Below, one piece after another: positions 46,550-56,010 of a DNA stretch of 64,000 bases. Position 1 is the stretch's first letter, and every line of letters begins with the position of its first letter. The position numbers and the translations under genes were made by a program. Source of the DNA: Darksidea phi (lineage: Eukaryota > Ascomycota > Dothideomycetes > Pleosporales > Lentitheciaceae); the NCBI GenBank assembly GCA_030770425.1, contig JASJFT010000130.1:1-64000 (forward strand), given 5' to 3'. The notes below the pieces were generated by a model. It was not told the DNA's origin, did not search any database, and saw nothing but the letters and a program-made list of their open reading frames with translations.

Positions 46550-47369
46550 ACGTGTTCCACCACTCAGTGACTCACACCATCGGTTTGGTAGAAGGAGTTT
46601 TCCCCAGTCTGCAGGATAGGGGCTGCCATGTTGAAGGATAGGAATAGGCTAATCATAGTTAGAAGGGTGAATAGCTCTTGAAGAAGTGGAGGATTCAGTA
46701 CTTGAACAACGACTGATCACTGAGCGGATTTGATTCGATTCGATTGACAGAGCGGATTCGATTCAATTCGATTAATGAGTAGTAGAGATATACAAGCTAT
46801 TCGTACAGGCAGGCCCATATTCGAAGTATAGCTGTTGAGAAGAGTTATTATTAAGCTTGGTAGCGAGCCAAAGTCATCCACGGATCATGAGAAGGCTCTT
46901 GAGCCGCACACGCACACACAAAAGAAAAAATACTCTTACTGCAGAAGCAGTTGACGCGATCACTGGCTCACACCAGTCAGTGACTAGCCCCCAAAACCAC
47001 CAAAAATCGCGAAAACTGTACCCTGATATCTCAACAACGGCTCAATATTAAATTCTAAAATTTTATGAAAACCTTTATATAGCCATTTGAAGACTCTGAT
47101 TTAACTTAGAAGGTAATTCATTAAGTAGTTCTAGAGATACAGCAATTTAGCTTAAAATTGGGGGCCAAAATACGATACCCCGATAATAGCTAGGCCTACT
47201 ACTCTAAGACTTTAATCAGAGGCTTCAAATAGGTATTAAAGCCTAAATACAGAGTTTTAGAATTTATTATTAAGCCGTTGCCGAGATATCAAGGTACAGT
47301 TTTTGCGATTATTGGTGGTTTTTGGGGCTAGTCACTGACTGGTGTGAGTCACTGAGTGGTGGAACACGT
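46550..47369. mobile_element. Foldback MITE (Tc1/mariner-like TA target) with nested insertion
   Basis: The two ends are perfect 30-bp inverted repeats: 46550-46579 and 47340-47369. Each is flanked by TA (46548-46549 and 47370-47371), the target duplication of Tc1/mariner/pogo elements. Removing an inner insertion (46580-46966 plus one copy of a 9-bp duplication), the inverted repeats extend to 115 bp on each side: left 46550-46579 plus 46976-47060, right 47255-47369. The 194-bp interior is itself partly inverted-repeated (about 47082-47101 against 47213-47232), so the whole can fold into one long hairpin. There is no transposase frame. The original non-autonomous element is 424 bp. Confidence 0.82.
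46580..46966. mobile_element. 387-bp insertion nested inside the MITE
   Basis: Flanked by a perfect 9-bp direct repeat CTCACACCA (46571-46579 and 46967-46975) that occurs once in the intact MITE end, as seen from the right-hand inverted repeat. This is a target-site duplication of the length made by Mutator-like elements (hAT elements make 8 bp). No clear terminal inverted repeats are seen. Near its right end it contains AGCAGTTGACGCGAT, also present at 38761-38775. Confidence 0.6.
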
Positions 47370-47549
47370 TAGCTGTGACTGACAGAACGCATACAGTATT
47401 TAAAGAGAAAATTTTTGTTTTTCTAAATATCAGAAACCTGCCTCATTCGTGCCTACTTTTTATTCGATACAAGACTACTACCATATTCGACCGAAGACAC
47501 CCCACGACACTATTCTACCGCTGTAGAACCTCTACATAATACTGTAGTC

Positions 47550-48968
47550 ATGTCGACTGCACTGACAGTAGACCATTGGACACTCGCATTTGGTAATGGT
47601 CCTAAGCCGGAGCGCACTGACTACTACACGGAAAACTACGTTGGCAAGCGTCTTACAGCATATCTACGTTGTCGTGCTTGTAATCCTGACCCCAAACTTA
47701 TGTCATCATGGATCTCCGTTTTTCAACCACCAAAAAAAAAAAAAAAAAAAAAAACCAGGAAACAACCTAGGTCCAACGTGTCCTAGCTGCAATAGAGTTC
47801 TCTGGCTGAATCAAACCGATTGCGATAGATCTCTAGGACGGCATGGGGCAAGGGCCTACGCAGAGTATGACCGCTTTTATGATTGAGACGGGACTTACTG
47901 GGTACCTATCCCAAAACTAGGGAGATACAAAATGCTAGAGATTGAGGGCATCGCCCCTGATGGTTACCAATATGGAACGGGTGCTCTTAACCGAGTGACA
48001 GCTCCTCGGGAATATCCAGTGGAATCATACATGACGACCTCTCCCGTGCAGGGACAGTCGCCGCCCTATCAATTGCCGGCCGGAGGTCAGAAGCGACGTC
48101 AAGAATATAGCCCGCAGGCTCAAGCTCCACTTATGCAACGGCAGCGCCACCATGCTTATACCGCGGATAATATATTCCGACAGGCGATGGCCGTAACGAT
48201 GATCTTTACGATAACCCGGCCCCTTCTGGCTACTCGTCCTTCCCTGTTACGGCTCCGGTACCTCCTTCACCTGCGTATCAACCCCAACGCGGACACACTC
48301 AGACGCACGCCATTCAACAGAACTATCCGGGCCCGAGCACACCTGCATATGGTGTCTCTCAGACGCCCAGGCAACCTCAAAATAACCCGAATCCAGCACC
48401 ACCCTATTCCCAGTCTTATACCAACACATTACCTCGCTCCCAGAGTCAAGTTCCACTTCAATCTATCAATCGCACTGGTATGAACATGCGCGATATATTG
48501 AATCAAGGTACAGCTATCCCCGTTCAGTCATTGCTGAAAAGGGATACTCCGGCACCGCATTCCCGTAATCCTCAATCTGCAAATCAGATCGCTCCAGGTC
48601 CAGGTCGTGGTCAACCTCCAAGTCAATCCCGGACCGGTACAGCTCTAGAAAGAAATGCACCTGGCTCCCGAGCTCTTCGAAGTCCCGGAGTCCGAGACCC
48701 TGCTCAAAACGAAGGAAATCCTTTTGCACAGCCCGTTTTCGTTCCTGAGAAGACATTTGAGCGCTCGGCATTAACATTTAGTCAATTAACTGCACAGGTA
48801 GCAGACATGGCTATTTCAAATGGCCCTGTTAAGGAAGGAGCTTCCAGCAAAGCTGGAGAATCCAGTCTTGACGTGCGAAGCAAGGGTACTTCCTCGAAGG
48901 TTGATTCCAAGGCTGCCAATGCTGCGAAAGAGAAGGAGAAAGGTAGCAAGAAGCATGGGAAGAAGTGA
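47550..48968 (+). pseudogene. Cys/His-cluster disordered protein family, copy C, broken
   Basis: Third member of the family. ATG 47550 starts a frame with LRCRACNPD (first C-x2-C) that meets a run of 23 A (47732-47754). The run pushes translation out of frame; the correct frame beyond it reads GPTCPSCNRVLWLN (second C-x2-C). That frame has an in-frame TGA at 47884-47886, continues through a Pro/Gln-rich part, and needs another one-base shift near 48185 to reach the final frame. The last part has MRDILNQG (about 48486), TFSQLTAQVADM (about 48777-48812) and a Lys-rich tail ending KGSKKHGKK. Three lesions rule out the full product from this sequence. Confidence 0.6.
47732..47754. repeat. 23-A homopolymer inside copy C
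   Basis: Uninterrupted run of 23 A within the coding region. It separates the two halves of the putative metal-binding cluster and changes the frame. Homopolymers of this length are unstable and hard to sequence, so the true length is uncertain. Confidence 0.85.
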
Positions 48969-49629
48969 AAATTGTCGGTAAGTAGGACGAGAACCGATAG
49001 GGCGACTTAGGAACTAGGCTGGAGGGAAAGATTTCTCGGAAAGGATTTATTGGATGCAGGAAATGATATCGAGATTGCTTGGGCTAGGGTAAATTAAATC
49101 GATCTTCTTTGCCAAAGTCCTCGTCGCTGTACAGTAGGGGGCTCCCTGCTAGGGTCCAAGACTTCTTCTTGTCTCGGGGTAGGGTATTGAGCTGACTCAT
49201 TTTTATTGTCGAAAGAGGTCTGTTAATCTTAACACTTGAACGACGTAATCTAGCCACAGCTACATACTAGACTCTGCTATTATATCTTCTTAAGAATTTA
49301 TCTTATCTCTATTCAACTATCACCCTTTCACTATCTTAGGATTTTTACATCTAGCTTTCCTATTGTATCTTATATATTATTAATTAGTGTTAGCTTTCGT
49401 CTAATTAAGTACCGGATAGGCTCTAGTAATTTAACCTTATACTAGAGATAGGTAGTTTATACTTATACCTAGGAGGTAAGCACGCGCCACGTCCTCTTTC
49501 ATGAGGCTCGGGCCGTTGCGCTCGCAGTTATGGCGTGACGGGAGCCTTAGGCAATCACAGGTAATAACTACAACCAACGACCTTCTTAAGTTTCAAGGTT
49601 TTCGGGACGAAATACCTTTTTATGTCACC

Positions 49630-49685
49630 TTTCTGGGTTGTTCCGCGAGTTTGACGACGCGATGGCTGCTACTCATTCGATAAGG
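49630..49685. repeat. Dispersed repeat fragment, less mutated copy
   Basis: Partner of 38648-38702. It keeps G at positions that are A in the other copy. One frame reads FREFDDAMAATHS, which suggests descent from a coding sequence that I cannot name. Confidence 0.5.
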
Positions 49686-52071
49686 TGTGGGTATAGCACC
49701 TCTGCTATGTACAATGTCCTACTATGTTTCGTACGGACATTAGAAAGGGACTCCCACTGTGCAAATCCAAACCAAATTATATTAGTAACAGTCAAGCCTC
49801 CCCATACCGCCAACCGATGGACATAAATTACCAAATCATCACCCAGCATGCCGAAGAATGTCGAAGATGGCCAGGAGACGAAGAAGACGTGACGCAAGAC
49901 GAAAATATGTTGTTAGTATCTCTATATAATCATCCTGGTGGGTATGGTGGAATTTTTGCTATCTTAGCATCAGTACTTATTGTCGTTTGTTTATAGTTCT
50001 TTTTCATATATCACATCCGAAGGAATTTCATCAAATATGGTTAAACCAATCAAGCCTTTTCGAACCTTTCAATGGGCTCAAATTTGCTACTCCTGTGCCA
50101 TGTATCTTCCATATCCGCATTCTCAAGTTGGCGAACCGCCCGACGGTATAGGCTTAACTACCTCAGCTCTCCTGGACGTAGCTAGGCGATTATATGAGGA
50201 AGATGACATGTCGCCTCCTAAGAGGAATATCGGTGAACGAGTTCAAGGTGTGGCAGGGGGCGGATGGGCTGCTGTTGTTTTTGGTTAAGTGTGGTGAGCT
50301 ACCAGATTAGATTTGGCTGCTGAGTAGATCTTACGCAAAAGTTGTTATTGAAGAAAGAACATGGCAGTAGCTACAAATCGATGGCTTCGAATGGAAGGGG
50401 TGGGCAATTGTACAAAGTGTCTTATGCGTCATTGGTCACCCTGTTCACAGCGACTACAGCCACCGGGAGAAAAGCACCCGTATCTCGAGGTGGCCTTCAA
50501 ATGGTTATCACAGAGAATTGCGTGCCAGCTTTCGCAAAAGATGATTGGTTAAAAGAAACATAGAAATACTGGTTGTACATTGGTGTTTGGTTCTTCCTAG
50601 TCTCAACCTTTGTCCGGCCATCCGAAAATACCCTGAACCTTCCTTTTCGAGATATAAGCACATCGTTCTGTTGGTGTTGCCAGCAATCAGCAGCGCGCTG
50701 CACAGCAAATGAGGTAGACCTATCAGCGCGTAGCTTCCCGCGGCTTAATGCAGCCTCATGCTCGGATGCAACCACTGCACAAGGTTACTCTCTAATGTCA
50801 CCCCACGAAGAGGGGTGTTATCTCTCCTCTCCCCGATATAGTACCGCCAATTAAGCACTCGACAGACCCCGTTGCGTCGGTTGCAGTGCTTTGCGTGTTT
50901 AAAGTGATAAATCGAATGCGCGCGCTCGCTTCGCCGGATAAGCAGTCTCACCGAGGACAACGGCGTGCGGAGAGCTTTAGCAAATGGACTTTTGGACTTC
51001 CCCTTACAGCTCTAGACCAATATCGCATCACGGTATGGCCGCTATGGGCCACTGTACGACAGCAGTCTTTCTGCCAACGTTGTATAGGTCGGTGGGTACC
51101 TACTTAGATCTCAACAGGCCCAGGGCAATTTGCCGCTATCCCGGCTGGAAAAAAGCTTAGTGGGGAGATGGAATGCATGAATGGGCCAGCGATCCAACGG
51201 ACAAACAAAGAACCCGGCGGATGTGTACATGGGATAGTTGATAATCTTGCATGGAAGTCTCTAGATTTGCGCTTTCCCGTTACTACACACGCGGCCAGGC
51301 AAATCTCCAAGTTGCTCCTACAAGCCATAGCCGCAGACCAATCACCTCTTTCGTGAGCCCTCCTGTTGCTCCCTTTGAAAAGCTATCACCACAGTCCAGG
51401 TTCAAGACGGAGCGAGTGAAGATAACGCGGGAAAAGGTCATTGATCGACAAGGAGCATACTCAAGTAGGGACACTCGCCGATCCATGGATGAGGTCGCAA
51501 TAAACAGCAGCGCATGCCGCACTAGTATCATAGACACTATCCGCTCTACCCCGCGCCGTCGCCTTAAACAAGAAGGTCGGACATGAAACCCATCATTCCG
51601 AGCGTTTCCATGCTGCGATAAGCAAGCGACACATCCGCCAATTATTGCGGCTATCGACCCACCCCGGAGATATGCAGGGTCAATCCATGGTTACCAGATA
51701 AGGAAGGTGTTGTGCTAAGCGATGCTGCGTGGCACTAGACTCGTGGAATCAGCCTTGTACCCTGGAATGACTTCGCTTGGCGGGAAAGAACATGGCATTC
51801 TCCATGCTATAGCCATTTGTTCGATTGGGCAATGGTATATTGATGCATGCGTCCAAGTTTCGGAGAGGATAGTGACGGGAGAGGTTGACATGCCTCTTCC
51901 ATGCTTGTAGCTCCGATATCGAGACGGAGATGGATAGAAAGGCGAAGGAAAGCAATATCAGCGCACTATCTGGCTGCAGGTGGAGCGTTCTAGCTTCCGT
52001 TCATGACTAGGGCGCAGTTGGGATACTTTCGCATCGTGCACTGCCCGATCAAGAGAGCCTCGATGGACATG

Positions 52072-52078
52072 TATAAAG
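52072..52078 (+). promoter_or_regulatory. TATA box of the deuterolysin gene
   Basis: TATAAAG about 90 bp before the ATG at 52168, a normal distance for a fungal secreted-enzyme gene. Confidence 0.5.
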
Positions 52079-52167
52079 GTTGATGGACTCGTGCAGTTAA
52101 AAGCGTATCATCGACATCTATTTTTCGAGTCATATATTCAATAGCTCTCCCCCAGGCACCTTTCACT

Positions 52168-53311
52168 ATGAAGCTTTTTACTCTCGCTGCCGTTGCTTCT
52201 TTGGCTAATGCCGTCTCAGTCGATTTGAACAAACGCGACCCTACCCTTGATGTCAAGCTGGAGTTGACTGGTAACACGGCTGTCAAGGCCTTAGTCACCA
52301 ACACCGGCTCAGAGGATTTGAAGGTGCTCAAGGCGGGCAGCTTCTTAGACGAGGCGGCTGTTGAGAAGGTTGAGGTTTTCCAGGGCTGTAGGCTACGCCT
52401 TTCCTTTAGGAGTCAATTAGCCGAAACTAATTGGACTAGCCTCCAAGGTCGCGTTCGAGGGTGTAAAGCTCCGCATCAACGTTGCCGGCCTTAGTGAGGA
52501 AGCTTTCCAGGTAATCGCTGCAGGAGAGACTATCGAAACTTCTTTCGACGTTGCAACAGCACACGACCTAGACGCTGGTGGAGTCTTCGAAATTACCTCC
52601 GCTGGAACCCTCAACACCGCGAAAGCTGATTCCACCGAACTATCCGGCGTGGTTAGCTACTCTAGCAATACCATCTCAGCGTCTGTGGATGGTGCCGCAG
52701 CGGCCAAAGTCCGCCGCAACTTTAAGCGTTCCATTGTTCAATCCGACTGCACTGGCTCTAGGCGTACCGCTACTACGACCGCTCTTTCGAACTGTCGCTC
52801 CCTCGCTAACGCCGCCGCTTCGGCTGCGGTTTCAAACTCGGCCAAGCTCAACGAGTACTTCAAGTCAACATCCTCCAGCGTCGCCTCACAAGTCCAAACT
52901 GTGTTCAACAGGGCTGCTAGCGAGTGCGGTTCTTCCACTTCCGGAGCTGCGAAGTACTACTGCACTGACGTGTACGGCGCCTGCAGCAGCAACGTTCTCG
53001 CCTACACTGTCCCCTCCTTGAGTATTATGGTCAATTGCAACCTCTACTTCACTGCCCTACCCGCCCTAAGCCGTTCATGCCATGCCCAGGACCAGGCTAC
53101 GACGACGCTCCATGAGGCTACGCACTTGACCCAGATCAAGGGTACGGATGACCTTGGTTACGGTTACAATAATGCGCGCCAGCTCTCTACATCTCAGGCT
53201 CTCAACAATGCTGATTCATATGCCCTATTTGCCAACGGTAAGTAGCACAATGTTGTACTCCAACTCGGACACTCGACTGACGAAACCACAGCCATCTACG
53301 CGGGATGCTAA
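52168..53311 (+). CDS. Deuterolysin (M35) zinc metalloprotease, 345 aa
   Basis: Secreted metalloendopeptidase of the aspzincin clan, cleaving basic proteins. Exons 52168-52387, 52440-53237, 53292-53311; phases 1 and 1 agree and the sum is 345 aa. Signal peptide MKLFTLAAVASLANA, then a propeptide ending at a Kex2-type Lys169-Arg170, leaving a mature enzyme of 175 aa, the standard size. Catalytic HEATH at residues 298-302 and the third zinc ligand Asp in GTDDLGYGY (about 310-311) are intact. Paired Cys, including the last residue of AIYAGC, fit the family disulfides. The third exon is only 20 nt and supplies that Cys; without the second intron the frame ends early after FANGK. TATA box at 52072. 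Confidence 0.93.
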
Positions 53312-53893
53312 GCGTATCAACATACTGCTCTACTAATGATACAAGAACACTATGACGGATGCGCCTGATATATTGGTTCTTGGTATTTTGTCGGGACTTA
53401 TATGGGGCAAAAGCTGGTAACCAAGCACACATCTGACTACTTTCGTATTGATTTAGCGAGCACGAGGTTAATGAGGAAAATAACATGCTACTTTCCCGAG
53501 ACATTTGTACCATTTTTTAACTGCTGGTCTACTTTTGGCTTTTTGCAGTATCGCTTCATTTACCTATAGGGGTCGCCAAGTTCTCTTACACGCACGCGCC
53601 CAGCCTCATACGAGCCCAACGGCCCCGCGTTTTCGCAAGATAATTCCCTTTAGGCAATAGCCGACTTCTGACCGAGTCCAGATTTGATCCAAAGTGGTAC
53701 GTATACGGGTACCCGCAAACTCGCAGTGCTTACCATTCCATAATAGAGAATTAAAGAATTTATTAATTCGATGCTGATGTATACGAAGGGAGGGAAAAGA
53801 GCCTATAAATACCAGTTAAAAGATAACATTCTGGTCGCCGTGCTCGACTAAATATTCCTTTACACCCACTTTTCAAGTCGCGTTAATTGAACC
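53312..53893. promoter_or_regulatory. Intergenic region with promoter of the cysteine-rich gene
   Basis: 582 bp. TATAAAT at 53804-53810, about 85 bp before the ATG at 53894, is a good core promoter. AT-rich just upstream of it. Nothing else seen. Confidence 0.5.
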
Positions 53894-54303
53894 ATGCACT
53901 TCTTAATCATTGCCGTCGCGGGCCTCCTTTCGTTGGCGGCTTCTACACCTACACCGTCGGATACTGTGAAAACTTGTCAGGCGATTTGCATTCTGAAGGA
54001 GCCCACTTGTGGCAGGGGGAGTGTACGTCTCTAATTTTAAGGCCGCCTCTCGTTCACTGACGTGCTTGTGCATAGTATCCGGATTTCCAAGATCCGTGCT
54101 GGACATGCTGCTCTGATATGCCGGCCCCACAGCCACTGCGCGAGACCTGTTTGGCCATCTGTTATCCCCAGGAAACGAAGTGCTCCGGCAGTTCGGTGGG
54201 TCATTAGGACCGGGAGGACGGAAACCAGTGCTAACATGGATTATAGTACCCTGTAAAGCTGGGCAATTGCTGGACGTGTTGCTCAAAGGAGGGATCTGGT
54301 TAG
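53894..54303 (+). CDS. Small secreted cysteine-rich protein with two tandem repeats, 101 aa
   Basis: Exons 53894-54022, 54076-54195, 54247-54303; introns of 53 and 51 nt, both phase 0, give 101 aa. Signal peptide MHFLIIAVAGLLSLAAS, then TPTPS. The mature part is two copies of one unit: TCQAICILKEPTCGRGS-YPDFQDPCWTCCSD and TCLAICYPQETKCSGSS-YPVKLGNCWTCCSK, the hyphen being the intron position in each. Each unit has six Cys (C-x3-C, C, then C-x2-CC), so twelve in all and probably six disulfides. The introns sit at the same place in both repeats, so the gene grew by duplication of an exon-intron unit. Small size, signal and Cys content fit an apoplastic effector or antimicrobial-type protein; no named family is recognised. 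Confidence 0.8.
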
Positions 54304-56010
54304 CTCAACTTGCTACTGCACAAGTGGGACGTGCGAAGGATGGGTGGGATGACTGCTGGACGGTGGTGTGAAAGTCGTTCGATCGGCTGCGGAATGACAT
54401 GGGTAAAAGGCGGCAATCTGCCAAGCAAGCCTTTCACTACCATGGAAGTCCAATCTGAAATGTGAACAGTGTCTAAGATTGTTGTGTGATGGTGCAGTTT
54501 CTACTTGCGCTTTCAACCGTTTTTCTATATTGTCTTCAGTTCAACTCACCGGTTTTCTTCCCAATGGCCGTCTACGGTATATCCCCTCGGTATCGGCTTG
54601 ATTGAAGGGGAATTCAAAACTTTCGACTGTGACAGCACGAGCATTGTGAGCAAGTCATCAACCTTTTGATTGGTCAATCGATAGATGAATGCTTGACAAT
54701 GCCAACGGAAGCAGGTCCATGTGAGGCCGACAATTCCAGCCGAGTCACAATCCCTAATACGTACCATGTCTTTTCAATCGCATATTCAGTCGATACCCGT
54801 CGCCATCATGGTCTGGAATCAAAGTTCCTAGTGCAAGGCCAAAAAGCTAAAGAATGACTGTCGAATTCAAATTCCGATGGCGCTCATCATAACGGTAGGG
54901 CAGATCTTTGAGTGTATTCTGGAGTCTGGTCTAAGAAGACGTCGCGCTCCTCCCTCCTAGCCGCCGATCAGCAGAGAAGGTACTCAGTTCGCTTCCTCAG
55001 GCCAAGATCTAGAAAGTCTTTGTGCAATCAACGTCAAATGCTTGCAACTGGGGCAGGTTCCGTTCACTGTCATCTTCCCCATTTAGATGAAGGTGTAGCG
55101 ATCGCAACGATAGCCTTTGTACACTTGCGCACCGTAGCCGTCGCTTTGCAGCGCTCTCAGGACAAGTCTTGGTGAATGGCTGGGCGAAAGTGTGCATGCC
55201 TTTTTGACTAGCCGGTGCTCCTTCAGGGAACTTCTGACGAGTTCACGTACAGCGAAGCATGGCGTTCAAACGTCGATCGGATGTTAAGAATATCGGGCAA
55301 ATACGGCCGAATAACAACCACGTCATATACAATGATGGTCTACTTATATCGTTATCATGGAGATGGGCACTCCAAGCATGGAATGGGCATACGTTCTCTC
55401 TCCGGCCCAATGACTCCAATATATACCTGCACGATAAGTTATAGCGATGGGCAGTACACATGTAAGCCCTACAACGAGACTTTTCTAAGGAAATCAAGCG
55501 CCTCGCCAGCCGTAGAGTAGTGGCTTGAACTTGATTTGAAGGAAAGATATAACCGCAAGGCTTATAAGGAGGGCTTTAATTCCTCCAACTGTCGGCTTCA
55601 TAGGACCTTGACAAAACAAAAACAAATTGTTGGCCAATCACTTATGTAAAGCTTTCCTGCATCTAAGTTATTTTATAGATAATTGCATTCACATCCCTAA
55701 TTTTATGTTCTAGCATGGAGAAGAATGACATGTGGCTTGAGAGTGCGCTCATTAAGAGTAAGCCTCTTCGTATTGCTGACATCTAGCTCGCCAAATGAAA
55801 CCACTACCAATGAAGTCGGACCGCCCCTCTTTCGTCCCTGATGTTCTGTCCAATCAGACAGCGGCGAGAAGAGTATCGTATGTGTCGATCAGTACCACAT
55901 CTGTGTGCGCCAAGTGAGGCTGAGTCGGTGGCTTGCGCCGGCCCCGTGGAGCTAGGCAGCCAATATGAAGGAGTCAGTCCCTCTCTTTCCATCATGAATC
56001 CCTATCGAGC
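54304..56010. other. Intergenic region
   Basis: 1.7 kb with no supported gene. Short frames (for example 55215-55520) have no conserved character. The right end must hold the promoter of the kinase-YTH gene. Confidence 0.4.

Larger units (their letters stand above)
48969..52167. other. 3.2-kb gene-poor region with RIP-like and repeat DNA
   Basis: 49200-49480 is TA-rich and RIP-like. 49479-49512 and 49630-49685 are copies of dispersed repeats (partners at 19534 and 38648). Short frames at 49810-49996 and 49980-50288 have weakly protein-like sequence (HPGGYGGIFAILASV, a possible membrane segment; LTTSALLDVARRLYEEDD) and could be remnants of a gene, but no model holds together. A frame at 50361-50552 reads CTKCLMRHWSPC. 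The last 100 bp are the deuterolysin promoter. Confidence 0.4.
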
